Shown piece after piece: positions 1 to 10,500 of a DNA stretch of 41,878 nucleotides. Both the position numbers and the translations under genes were made by a program. The notes under the pieces are model-generated. The model saw nothing but the letters and a program-made list of their open reading frames with translations. It had not been told where the DNA came from and made no database searches. Source of the DNA: Acanthaster planci (Eukaryota; Echinodermata; Asteroidea; Valvatida; Acanthasteridae); NCBI RefSeq assembly GCF_001949145.1, contig NW_019091502.1, forward strand, positions 252,536-294,413. Direction: 5' to 3'. Numbering within the stretch: position 1 is the first letter of the stretch; every line of letters starts with the position of its first letter.

Positions 1-560
1 TGGCTGCATCCAGTACCACGCGCAGCTGTTGGATACCAATTCACCTGTCAGTTTGACTGGCCTGCTCCTTTTCGCTAATTTAAAATATTCCCCAGGTGTT
101 CTTCGGACGTCGACGATCGATACTGGGACGGGCACCAGTAAGTGGACCGGCCGAGTCGGTAAATAAAATGAGTGACTTGTACGTACGTGCATGTATGTTG
201 TGGATTTATGTATCAGAAAAAGTGATTAATACCTTGCGTATGATCGATGATCTTGTCTTAACTAAATCCGTTATAAAGCCCATGATAATTTCAATTGCCT
301 AAAGTTAAATATGTGTTGTGAATACATTCTGCGCTCACATAATTATTCAATCTTAACATCATTTCAGGTGACATTCCAAGCCGCAATCCGGCCGGATACT
401 TACGGACGGATCCTCCTAGTCTATGCACGCACTCAACTTTGTTTACATTTTGCAGCCGGCGCACGTGCTATTTTCGTACAGCTTACACATGTCACTTAAC
501 TTGTCAACAGGAACATTACGCATGCGCACTTTGAGTCAAGTTGTTTGTCCCATTTTGAGC
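1..560. other. CpG-bearing stretch with exon-like signals, no recognised product
   Basis: The first 560 bases have more CpG than the sequence around them (for instance 380-415 and 455-475). An acceptor-like ATATTCCCCAG ends at 95 and a donor-like CCA|GTAAGT sits at 138, bounding a 42-base segment. A second acceptor-like ATCATTTCAG ends at 368 and is followed by an open stretch. GCATGCGCA at about 520-528 resembles an NRF1 site. This could be a promoter or leader exon of the IRS gene, or the edge of an upstream gene. No protein family is recognisable. Confidence 0.2.
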
Positions 561-1563
561 CACGCCTCCTTGACCCATGGTTCACAGCTGGAGCTTCCGC
601 GCCCAATTAAGCTATAAACATCGCTTTCAAAACTCCTGCATACAAACATGTTATGACTTTTTTGCTTGTTTTTATTTCCTACGCTACGAACAGAAATCAT
701 TTGGGCTCTGAAACCAGCGGCCGAAGGAGCAAGTCGCGCGCTAGAGCTGCCCGCAGCTGGTCGAGCATGCATGCGGCTACTGAAGTCTTTTTCCAAAACA
801 GCGGAAGATTCCTCATTATTTGCGTAACGATTTGAAAAAGGTACCTCATTATCCGATTTGGAGAGCTAAAGTGAAGGTTAGGTTCTTCAATTTCTGCAGC
901 CGATTACAGGCTCTGTGAAGTAGACTCCTGCATTGTGTTGCGGCATATTCTGGGTGAGTTTAGTAACAGTACTTGCACTAGTCACTACCATGACCGGGGA
1001 CATGAGGGAAGAGTTCCATGTACGGCCGCCATGTGAATATTATTCTCTACACTATAGCAAGCAAAACATGTCCAGAATAGTTCAGTGTAGGAGGAAAAAA
1101 ACAAGTTGTTTACTTAAAAAATGCAAGTTTTCAGACCAGTCTCATGGGTTTGTGCACAGCAGGCACAGGGTGTCAAGCGGCGTCTGTCATGTCTGTATCT
1201 GTATGGAACTTTTCCCAATCCTATGTCCAACAATTTAAACAGTAGGGCAGTATACTATACGCCCCAACTATTGCGTCTGTCCCTAGGCTATAGTTGACCA
1301 ATTTGTATCGAAATTTTCTCAACCTTATCCAAGTTAATGCATCTTACACTTGACTTAATTAATCTAGAATATGGCACTTCATCTGTGACATGACACACTA
1401 AACAATGAATATGATTTTGGCACATGCTGGACATGTGACATGCACACTGCTTTGGCCGGCCCAACTATCATGACTAAAGCGCTCTGGTTGGGATGGGCCT
1501 GACTATTGTTGGAACAGTCCTAGTCCGAATAACTTGGACCCTACAAATCGCCTTTTTTTAACA

Positions 1564-1918
1564 CTTCAAATCAGAAATGACCTTGTCGATGAGATTGAAG
1601 ATGACATCTTTCCTCAAATAGTGATTTGAACTGTGTGTTGATGTCCTGTTGACAATGTCATGGTGCACCGGCCTAGTGGACCATTCACAGAAAGCATGCC
1701 GTGTTGGCGCAAGCATGCTGACAATCGTTTCCTGAGCAGCATAATGTTCAGTGTACAGTTTCGAATTGGTCACAGCCACCAAACTTTCCACTGCTCAGGA
1801 AACAGACGTTGGAGCGCGTATGCCAACACAGCATGCTTTCTGTGAATAGTTCAAATTGGCTATTTTGAGGAAAGATGCTGTCTTCGAGCTCGTTGACAAG
1901 GTCATTTCTGATTTGAAG
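1564..1918. repeat. Imperfect inverted repeat, 355 bp, with coding-like arms
   Basis: CTTCAAATCAGAAATGACCT at 1564 is the reverse complement of the sequence ending at 1918. Similarity continues inward through a TCTTTCCTCAAA block and a second block, ATTCACAGAAAGCATG...TGTTGG...GTTTCCTGAGCAG. The left arm carries about 50 extra bases (about 1634-1680). Both arms, read inward, keep a similar open frame (LQIRNDLV followed by EDxIFPQ). This is either a foldback element or two head-to-head copies of a fragment of an unknown repeat ORF. Confidence 0.7.
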
Positions 1919-2162
1919 GGGAAATGTCTCTTTTCTTCGCATATGTGAATAAACCACATTTTCATTGTTGGAATCTCCGATTCTCACTTAATCCATAGAC
2001 GGATGCATTAGACATTTTAAGGACAATTTCAAAGGTGAATTTGGAGGATTTTGATTAGGGTACGAGCTATTTTGAGTGAAATGAAATAATGGAAGCAAAA
2101 GCCTATGGAAGGTACTTGGACCCTCCTATCACCCAACAATGTCCAAACGGGCGATTTGTGGG

Positions 2163-2184
2163 GTACAAAGGGTACCCTTTGTAC
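2163..2184. repeat. Perfect 22-bp palindrome
   Basis: The sequence is centred on GGTACC and reads GTACAAAG...CTTTGTAC. Both strands are identical over all 22 bases with no spacer. Confidence 0.85.
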
Positions 2185-2914
2185 GGTTAAAATGCTAAAA
2201 AGAAAGAATAATTGCATTCTGCCTGCACTTTTCATAATTTTTTGGAGTAACTAAAGAATGCAGGGCCACGCACGAATATACCCCCTAGAATCACTGCGAT
2301 GTTGCATCAGATCTGTAGTAACAACATGGTTTTGGGATGTGCGCACAAAGTGAACGGGAAGAGGGTGAAAAAATATTTACATGCAAGTCCAAACTGAGTA
2401 GACCTACCCAGTTGGCGGGTACGATGTCGAAAGAGTTCTTTTTGAGAACAGAGCAATGCAAAATGAATGGAGATGTTCGAAAAAAGTCTGAGCCCAAACC
2501 AAGTACCCGGTTGGTGGCTATGTGGCTAAGATGTCGCCCTCTTGTACTGACAAAGGAGAAGGGTCCTCTTTTATGACACATTGCCTTTGACCTCGTAGCT
2601 GGCTACAAGGTGGAACGGGTGAGTGGCCCTGTATTCTACAGTTGTACCCAGTCATGCCAGTTTTGATCCAAGTATGCTCAATGGAGGTCAGCATGGACAT
2701 GACAGATGATGGTCAGTCGTTGCTTGGTTAAATGTTAAAAAGTCTAAAGAAGACTTGAATAGTGGAGCTGAAAGAAAATTTCATATTTTCTTAGAAAATG
2801 CTTTGAAAATGCTCTGAACTCTCCCTAGACATTTTGTACACAATTGACAAAGTGGAGTCGGGATGCTGCAGTTATTCCTGCTCAGTGTTCATGATGCAGC
2901 GATGCACGGTCATG

Positions 2915-2940
2915 ATTTTATTTATTTATTTTATTTTGTT
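2915..2940. repeat. TTTA-rich simple repeat
   Basis: Runs of TTTA/TTTTA precede a GACCAGGGTAGCCC...CCTTGGGGGCTCTGG segment (to about 2996) that has the look of a dispersed-repeat 3' end. I could not assign the downstream part to a family. Confidence 0.5.
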
Positions 2941-3668
2941 TGACCAGGGTAGCCCCATCAGTTATCAACAACTGTTCTCCCTTGGGGGCTCTGGATAATG
3001 GTAAACTTGTGAGGCACGATCTGTCCGTCTGCAAGGTTGCTTGATATTTTTGCAATCTGTCAATTTCTTTACACAATCGGCTAATAATTCTGCCAGCTGC
3101 CTTTTCTTTCTGCTTTGTGGTTTTGATTGTTCACAAAGGGAAGTGAAAACAGAAATTTCATACAAAAGCAACCAATACTTGCAAAACACAATGCCGTGAT
3201 TGACTTAAGGCGGCTTTCTATACATGTATGTATGTTTTTTTGGGTGCGTTGCATATACGATGGGTTCATGCATTCCACGTTCATGGACACAAAAACCGAC
3301 TCCATTAATGTAACACATGTGTGTGTTGTGTCGGCCGTCAAAATCGTTCCAGGAGCAATTTTGATGTACTGCTGGGTGCAAGTGTTGACATTCATATGGA
3401 AATGCGCCTTTACCAGAACTTGAAGCTCAGTAAGCTGATGAGGAAGTTATTATGTTTACTTGAAAGACTTGAAAGAGCTCTGCATTTAGACATCGCCTGT
3501 TTTCCTGTGCGTACTTGTTTATTACTACAGTGTATGAGCTATCAGAAAGTGATAGCATGTCCTAAAAAGTCAAATTTAGAAGGGAAAATACTGAAGCATT
3601 TATTTACCACTTGCTGCTGGGGTTTCCGGTACCTGACACATATACGTTATACACGCTGCACTGCACAC

Positions 3669-3923
3669 CAGGGTTCTTGTGGCGGTGGGCGGCACCGGGT
3701 GGCACCACCCTGTACTGCAAATTCCCGCCCGGCACTCGGCGTTGAAATTGGCTGTGCCACCCAGCACGGATTTTCCAAAAAATGAACTGAAATATTACTG
3801 AAAATTTAAATGTACCAATTGGATCGTATTTCAAGCATCAGAAAGCATTAAGAAACTGCGCTCACTATGCTTTGTAATCCAAAAATTTACCCTGGCACTA
3901 AAATGTTCCAAGCTAGAATACTG
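3669..3923 (+). mobile_element. hAT-like MITE, copy 1
   Basis: A 255-bp element bounded by CAGGGTTCTTG at the left and AGCTAGAATACTG at the right (reverse complement CAGTATTCTAGCT). It is flanked by a perfect 8-bp target-site duplication, CTGCACAC, at 3661-3668 and 3924-3931. It has no coding capacity. A close copy lies at 5869-6120 in the same orientation. Eight-bp duplications and CAG(T/G)G-type ends are the signature of hAT transposons, so this is a non-autonomous hAT derivative. Confidence 0.9.
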
Positions 3924-3950
3924 CTGCACACTAGAATTGCCAAAGAAGGC

Positions 3951-4111
3951 ATGGGGGGTGGGAATGTGGTAGCCACTGGCCAAATGGAGTGCATGCAGTA
4001 CTGCACGACAGCATGTGCTGTATTGCCTAAGACATGGGGGGTGGGAATGTGGTAACCACTGGCCAAATGGAGTGCATGCAGTACTGCACGACAGCATGTG
4101 TTGTATTGCCT
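3951..4111 (+). repeat. 83-bp tandem duplication, two copies
   Basis: The units start at 3951 and 4034 with ATGGGGGGTGGGAATGTGGT. Over the 78 comparable bases only two differ (G/A near 3971 and C/T near 4018). A few bases of similarity extend left of each unit (GCCAAAGAAGGC and GCCTAAGAC). The array begins about 20 bp after the target-site duplication of MITE copy 1. Confidence 0.93.
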
Positions 4112-5868
4112 GTCGAAAATCAATGGAGAAAAAGATTTAACTGCACACGTTAATTCACAGAACTTGATCTTCCTTGTTTTTGTACTGGTCCTGATTTTTG
4201 AGGTTGTATCACTCGTGTCTCTCAACAAAATTTCCTGCCATAACGGCAACACACGGTTCGTCATCTGCCCTGTGGATTCATCAGACATGGTTACCAATTA
4301 CCATGTGATATGTGGACATTGTTTGCCAGACTACCGTAGCATTGTGCCTGTGTGCAAGACCTGAATTCTCTATTACTTTTCAAAGAATTATCAACTGTCA
4401 ATTTTTGTGACGCTAAAAGGCATGTTTCATTACTTTTAGCTTGCACAGCACAAATGGAAAAGGGCTGAAATTTACAGAATGAACTGTTGCATTCAATCAG
4501 CACAAAAACTCCCCCCCCCCAATTTTTTTGACCTACCGACCATATTTTTGAAAGGCAGGTACATGTAACAACATGTGGATGTAGAGTACATGTACATGTA
4601 GCATCAAGTCCCCATATTTTTATTTTAGGGCTGTGTTAGTCTTTGAGCTGAGCCCCTCTGCGCAGTGTACACGTTTGGTACACATTACATAAATCTTCCA
4701 AAATTTCTTAAACCGGAGTCTTATTGTGACAGGTTTGCAGTAGAAAGTGAAATCTCTCGTGCATGTGTGAGGTTCCTAAAGAGAAGTTAAGGAGCACAGT
4801 TGGATTAAATAGCAGTCAGTGAGTTACGTACCGTACTGTGGCACCGGTATGCATGTGGGTTGCTTCCGGTAAATACTCATGAATATTCCCACTCATTCAA
4901 AGTACTGCCGTCCACACTATATATAAAGATATAAAGACCAGTTTCATAACAAAATACGTACTGTTTTAAAGAGCCTCTTCTAAGAATCCCAATTTCTTTA
5001 GTTCTTGTTTTTTGTTTTTTTTCTGTTCCTTTACAACAAAGTTCTCAATACACCAATGTACTGGTATTTTGTCGGGTCCCTCAAACTTTGTGATAACAAG
5101 AGTTGGCTGTACTCATCAATATTGCCTTTGAACTTACCGGTATAGAGCAGGGTGTGCTGGATTCTAAACTGCATCACCTCATGTTAGGTTTACAGTTTAC
5201 ACAGTGACATGGGGCAAACAAGTTTGATTGCTGCCCTGCCTGAAAAATCTTAGCGCCGCATAGAGTCTGGAGATCTCATTTTGTGTGGCCATGAACTATA
5301 AATTAATGGTTTCCATGTCCCTAGCCCTGTGGCTTGTTTTTTTTTCTTTTACCACAAGGTCCAAACTCTCTTCAACAGTGGCAGAAAAAGGAGTGCATGC
5401 ATGTATATCGGTAGGAGGTTGAAAATTTGTTGATGAGCTGTTCTCATAGACTCTCGCTCTCTGCTTTGTTTTTGTGAAGACCCACATATTGTAAGGATAT
5501 TGTCTCATATTGGCAAATAATGTAATTGGTGCCAGACTGTCTGTGGGCACAGCCTGCCCCTGCTTTCCTGTAAAATTTGGCCGGCAATATTTATTGATTG
5601 GGGAAAAAATCAATGGGAGACAAGAAGCATGGATGTGTGTGTAAGGTTGATTTTAATAGGTCTTTAAGTTTTTACTGCTGCAGCTGAGTTAACAGTTGAA
5701 ATGTAAGGTCTACGTACAAATGTACATGTATATATCTATGGTATGCTGGACCGCCACCCAATCCAGCGACCATACGGATGTCATATGAAATCAGAGTTTG
5801 GAGATCCACAAATCCCACATAGGGCCTACATGTTCATATTTACTGTTCTAGATTTAGTACCTTACTGT

Positions 5869-6120
5869 CAGGGTTCTAGGCGTGGTGGGCGGCGCCAGGC
5901 GGCACCACCCTGTACTGCAAATTACCTTCGGCACTCAGGGTTGAAATTGGCTGTGCCAACCATCACGGATTTTCCAAAAAATGAACTGAAATATTACTGA
6001 AAATGTAAATGTACCAATTGGATTGTATTTCAAGCATCAGAAAGCATTAAGAACTGCGCTCACTATGCTTTGTAATCCAAAAATTTACCCGGCACTAAAA
6101 TGGTCCTAGCTAGAACACTG
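5869..6120 (+). mobile_element. hAT-like MITE, copy 2
   Basis: A 252-bp element with ends CAGGGTTCTAGG and CTAGAACACTG (reverse complement CAGTGTTCTAG), giving about 11 bp of terminal inverted repeat with one mismatch. A perfect 8-bp duplication, CTTACTGT, flanks it at 5861-5868 and 6121-6128. By eye it is roughly nine-tenths identical to copy 1 over its whole length. Different duplications show that the two copies inserted independently. Confidence 0.92.
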
Positions 6121-7242
6121 CTTACTGTGTACCAGTAGGTGTACGGTACAGTTTCCAAGTGGTCTGGCAAGTCTGGACTGGTTTTAAATAATCTCACTTT
6201 TTGCCTGTTTGGATTAAAAAAAGGCAAAGAAGAGATGGAAAACAGGTTGTCTGAAACCGCATGCACTCGGCGTTTAAAACAGCTTGGAATTTTCACTTTC
6301 ACTCTCCATCATTTTGCAATAAAGCGCTGGCATTGCTACATGTACCTGGATCTTTGGGAGGAAAGTTTCTTATGCACTGCCTTTCCTGTACATACATGTA
6401 CATCCACTGCACTGTACATGTACACCAGTCTTTCCTTGGCATTCATGGCAGACTGGAGTGTTTGCTTTCACAATAACAACAGGTGCGTAAAAACTGGAGT
6501 TTGTACCAAGTCTGGGTGTTGTTCTGCTGGGAGTTGTTTTGCACTTGTACAAATACTTTGTGTAACAGTGTGTTACCAGGTGCTATTTATAACATTGCAC
6601 TTTCCACCCCTGCTTTGCACATTTTATGCCAGGGGCATACATGTACTGGTACTTACAATGGACGGTTCCTATGTGTTTGCTACACATATCGAGATTGCAC
6701 AGTGAGCCTATGCCTACCAGCATGACTCTTTAAAGTTGGCCAACATCGGTACCGCACATGCTGTAATTGATGCCATTTGATTGATTCTGCCATGGTTATG
6801 GTTCCATTTCTGCTGATGCAATTGAAATATTGGACCGGAGGTACATGTACATGTATATTGGACCACTACTTGAATGTTCAGAAACATTCTGATCAGCTCA
6901 TGAATTCATATTCCTTAAGGTTTGTTTGGTAAGGAATCTTTTCAAATCTACCATACACGTACATGTACTCGAGTTTTCTTGCAGAAAACCAAAGGCACAT
7001 TCTTTGAGCCTTAATTGTTGAAGGGCCTTTAAATAACAGAGGCTAGACCCTGATTTCCTAAATGTTGAAAAGTCTTTCAAAAACAGTGGATTGCGAAGAT
7101 TCTCGGAGATTGTTGTTGAAAAAATAAGTGTCAAAGTGATTGCCCAGTGACAGTCGCCGACCTGTTTTTCCATTAATACCAGTTCAATCACAAATTTACC
7201 GGATTCTCATTTTTTCTGGTTTATTTTTCCGTAGATGATCCC

Positions 7243-7345
7243 ATTGGTGAGTGAAAACAAGAATGTTGCAGCCTAGTTCAACCCGCACCCCAGCTATCCG
7301 TTCTCGCTTCCAGTCCCACATAATATAAACATGACGGTGTAAACA
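7243..7345 (+). promoter_or_regulatory. Candidate IRS promoter: inverted CCAAT, TATA box, FOXO-like site
   Basis: ATTGG (inverted CCAAT) lies at 7243-7247. TATAAA lies at 7324-7329, followed by GTAAACA at 7339-7345, which is the FOXO/DAF-16 core. The ATG is 168 bp downstream of the TATAAA. A start site about 30 bp after it would fall near the ten-base G run at 7357-7366 and give a 5' leader of about 140 bases. The motifs and spacing are seen; their use as a promoter is inferred. A non-coding first exon further upstream is equally possible. Confidence 0.3.
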
Positions 7346-7496
7346 CACCCCCGGGAGGGGGGGGGGACACGCAGGTATCCAGCAATTAAAAAACAGGCCC
7401 ACCGACCAGGAAACCGGAGGAGTCGTAGAGAGTTCAACCTCAGCTGCTGCGTCTGGCAGGGACTTGGCTTTAGATGGTTCATCATTTTGGTCCACC

Positions 7497-7577
7497 ATGT
7501 CGTCGCAGAAGGAAAACATACCAGGAGCAGGAGACGGGTCAGACATTGTCAAGTGTGGCTACTTAAAGAAGTTCAAG
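7497..7577 (+). CDS. IRS: IRS exon 1 (start codon and first PH strand)
   Basis: The exon encodes 27 residues from the ATG, ending at GYLKKFK, which is the first beta strand of the IRS PH domain. The start is supported by a good context (CCACC before the ATG, A at -3) and by an in-frame stop, TGA at 7332-7334, with no in-frame ATG between. An out-of-frame ATG at 7474 and a three-codon ORF (ATG ACG GTG TAA at 7331-7342) lie upstream and would be uORFs if transcribed. The donor is AAG|GTGAGG at 7578, phase 0. The short acidic/polar leader before the PH domain matches the position of the leader in known IRS proteins. Confidence 0.9.
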
Positions 7578-10500
7578 GTGAGGTCTTGTTGATACGTACC
7601 GGTACATACATGTATCTGCCAGAGTGACTTGGATACCAAGCTTAACATCTTTATTGCGACTGGGTATATTTTACGTTTTGGCCTATTTCATCTGGCACAA
7701 CATGAACCTGATAAAAAAAGTTGCCATGAATGTCTGAAATTGATTCCAATTTAAAAAGAAAAATGACAGAAATCTGCTTTGAGGTCTACACCAAAACTGC
7801 TTCCCCCATTTCCATATTTGTCAGTCCCCACCAAGTTTAAAATTAACAACTTGGTTTGAGAACAGTGGCATAACTTTGGGTTAATTATTGAGTTGGTATC
7901 TGGGGAGTGCACATTTTTTCAAGGAAGCACTAAATGCACATGAATAAGCCGTTTACGAGTGGAATTTGAATAGAATTTGGTACGCTGAGTTGACTGATTG
8001 CACATAAACCTAATTTGAATTTTCCAGATTAAACGCTGTTGCTGTACCTCATGATTTGGGGCAAGCTGTTGCACAGCGACCACCATCTCTGGAATGGACT
8101 GGTTTCTTTCTTTGTTGGTACAGGGCACTTGCCCCAAATCATGATGTACATGTATAGCAACAGTGTCTTTTGTGTGGAGAATTCATGTTGTAAATGTGAA
8201 TTAAAAGAACTTGGTGCACAGATTTTATTGAAATTTAACTTGCAAAAGGCTTATTTCAGTACATGTTGAAATTTCAAAGGGGGAGGGGCATCAGGATGGG
8301 GGCGTGGATTTTCATGTTGGGAGCATGACCCCCTTCTGGCCCCTATATCTTTTCCCCACATTACTAGTAGTTATGCCACTGTTGGAGAACGTTAAAAAGG
8401 GTGGTCTTTCAAATGATGGCATTCCTTTCAAGTCAAAAGCGTTTCAGAATTGGCCGCCTCTGGCAATGCCGGCAATACCAATACCACGGCCTAAGAACGA
8501 GCAAGTGAACCAGTTTAAAAATCAGTTGATGAGTCCCGGGTACATACATGCATCGGGTTCCCTTGGCAAGGTGAGTGTCCAGACATGTGATCGTTGGGAA
8601 TTGTTGAACACACCCACATTGGAATGGGGTTCCAACTAAAGGCAGAGAAATGTTAGTTTTATGGGAAAAATAGAAGAGCTGAGCACAATCTCAAGACAGT
8701 AATATTCTATGATATACGTAGTACCTGTGACATTGTATACATGTAAATGTACCTGCACATGAAGCTGGTTTCACTGTCCTTGCTGAGGGTAAAATAACAC
8801 TCACCTACGTTACAAAGTACACGTACCTGTACACAAACAGGTGAATGCTTGGGTCAGATGGGTATGACCGTGCGGTATACAGTGAAACTGACTTCAACAT
8901 TTCCTATAGTAACAACAGAAAGTCAGAATGTAACGTTGTGGATTATTCAAGAATTTGTACCTGCACATGTGATTATTTGAATTTAGTACAGCAAAGGAAT
9001 TTGCCAGGTAACTGCAGGTCTATTAAAAGTGAATGATGCCCCAACTGGTACTTCTTCCACTGTATACATTACATGTATACAACACTTCACTCTCTACTTT
9101 TTAACCTTAAACTCGCTTGGCACCAGGCACTTAACATCACACAATTTTGGTCAATTAGACTCACATTGTAAACACTCATTGAATTTCATGTCAGAGATAA
9201 ATATAGAATGCTTACAAATGTTTGTCCTGTGCTCACCGATGCACGGACGTGCGCTTACGTTGTGTACTGTATATTTACTCCAAATGGAATAGACGATAAC
9301 AGATCTGAACATTCACAAACGGTAGAACCCCATGTGAGTCCTCTCAACGTTGACATTTATTCCAGACTTGACACTCTGATTGATGAAAAATGGGCATGCC
9401 TCAGATTAAGCAAGGGGGAAAAAAGAAGGAAAAAAAAAGCCACAGCTGAGGAATTTGGCCTGATTCAAAAAACAACCAGTGTGCACGCACTACCCGGTAC
9501 GGAAATAATACAGATTTTAAAGATACCGTCAGGGAATATTTCTTTAAACTTTTGAAGCGGGCCACTTTAATGCGTGCTCACGTGTATCATGTGCACATCT
9601 CTGTAGAATTTGAAATTAAAAAATCCTGCCCCTCCCCCCCTCCAAATTCTTTTCGTCTGGACTTACGCCACAGACATTCAACCACCAAGGCAGCAGGCTT
9701 AGTCATTGCAGCTACATTAGGTGTCTTTAACGTTCTAGGGATCTTCCCCCCTTTGAAATATGATAGCCTTGTTTACCACTGTTGGTGTGTTTGACATTAT
9801 TGCGGGATATATGTCAGGCAGGCAGCTGCTGGGTTTAGAAAAAAATGGTGATCAAGAGATCTTAGGGTTTACCTCAAGTGAGCCACAATCAGCTGGGCAC
9901 CAGTCACAAACCAGTGTACCGAATGTGAACGTCACATTACCTTTTGGCCGGTTTTAGCTTTGGCACAGATGTACATGTAAGCCATTTTTTCAAACTTTGA
10001 CTACAAGTTTTGCTTTGTTACATAAGAGACACCTTGCATTAATACACTGTCTACAGTGGATAAGAAAAAGCACAAGGGAACCAGTCCAGTCCAGAGATGG
10101 TGGTCGCTATGCAAAAGCTTGCCCGAATCACGAGATATTGCAGCATTGCCTTAAGCCCGGGCGGTATTCAAATTGTTTTGTTTATGTGCAATTGGATACA
10201 TGTAGCTCAGTGTACCAGATTTTATTCAAATTTAACCATGATTTCACTCACAAAAGGCTTATACTGTAGGTTGCAGGCTCACACTTGTCACAATGAGTTA
10301 GAATGGATGCAGTAGGAGGAGTGTTAGGGTCAGAAGTTACGTTTAATTTGCAAAATGTTTAGCAACATTTCAATTTGCCGTTAAACCGTTTAAACGTTTG
10401 GCCAACACAAACTACAAAGGCAGCCATATTACTACTCTGTTTCTTCCTAACAAGTGAGTTTTTAATGCAGGTACATGTGTGTAGCTTAACAACAATGCAT

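Larger units (their letters stand above)
561..7242. other. Upstream intergenic DNA without a recognised gene
   Basis: The region is AT-rich, with ORFs that look random and show no domain. Apart from the repeats listed separately (1564-1918, 3669-3923, 3951-4111, 5869-6120), it holds TTTA-rich simple sequence at 2915-2940, a ten-C run at 4511-4520, and scattered TACATGTA-type words. The longest open frame with a real ATG (6235-6705) is built partly from those words and is not considered a gene. Confidence 0.5.

Noticed and set aside
3321-3785. 154-codon open frame
   Set aside because: No ATG near the start of the strong part, and it runs into the hAT MITE at 3669. No family resemblance.
6235-6705. 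157-codon ORF just after MITE copy 2
   Set aside because: Its frame passes repeatedly through TACATGTA words (YMY, VHTCTS), has no domain, and lies on no splice or promoter logic. Most likely a chance ORF.
7210-7246. Acceptor-like TTATTTTTCCGTAG followed by ATGATCCCATTG|GTGAGT, a possible 12-base exon
   Set aside because: A micro-exon of this size with no supporting context is not credible from sequence alone.
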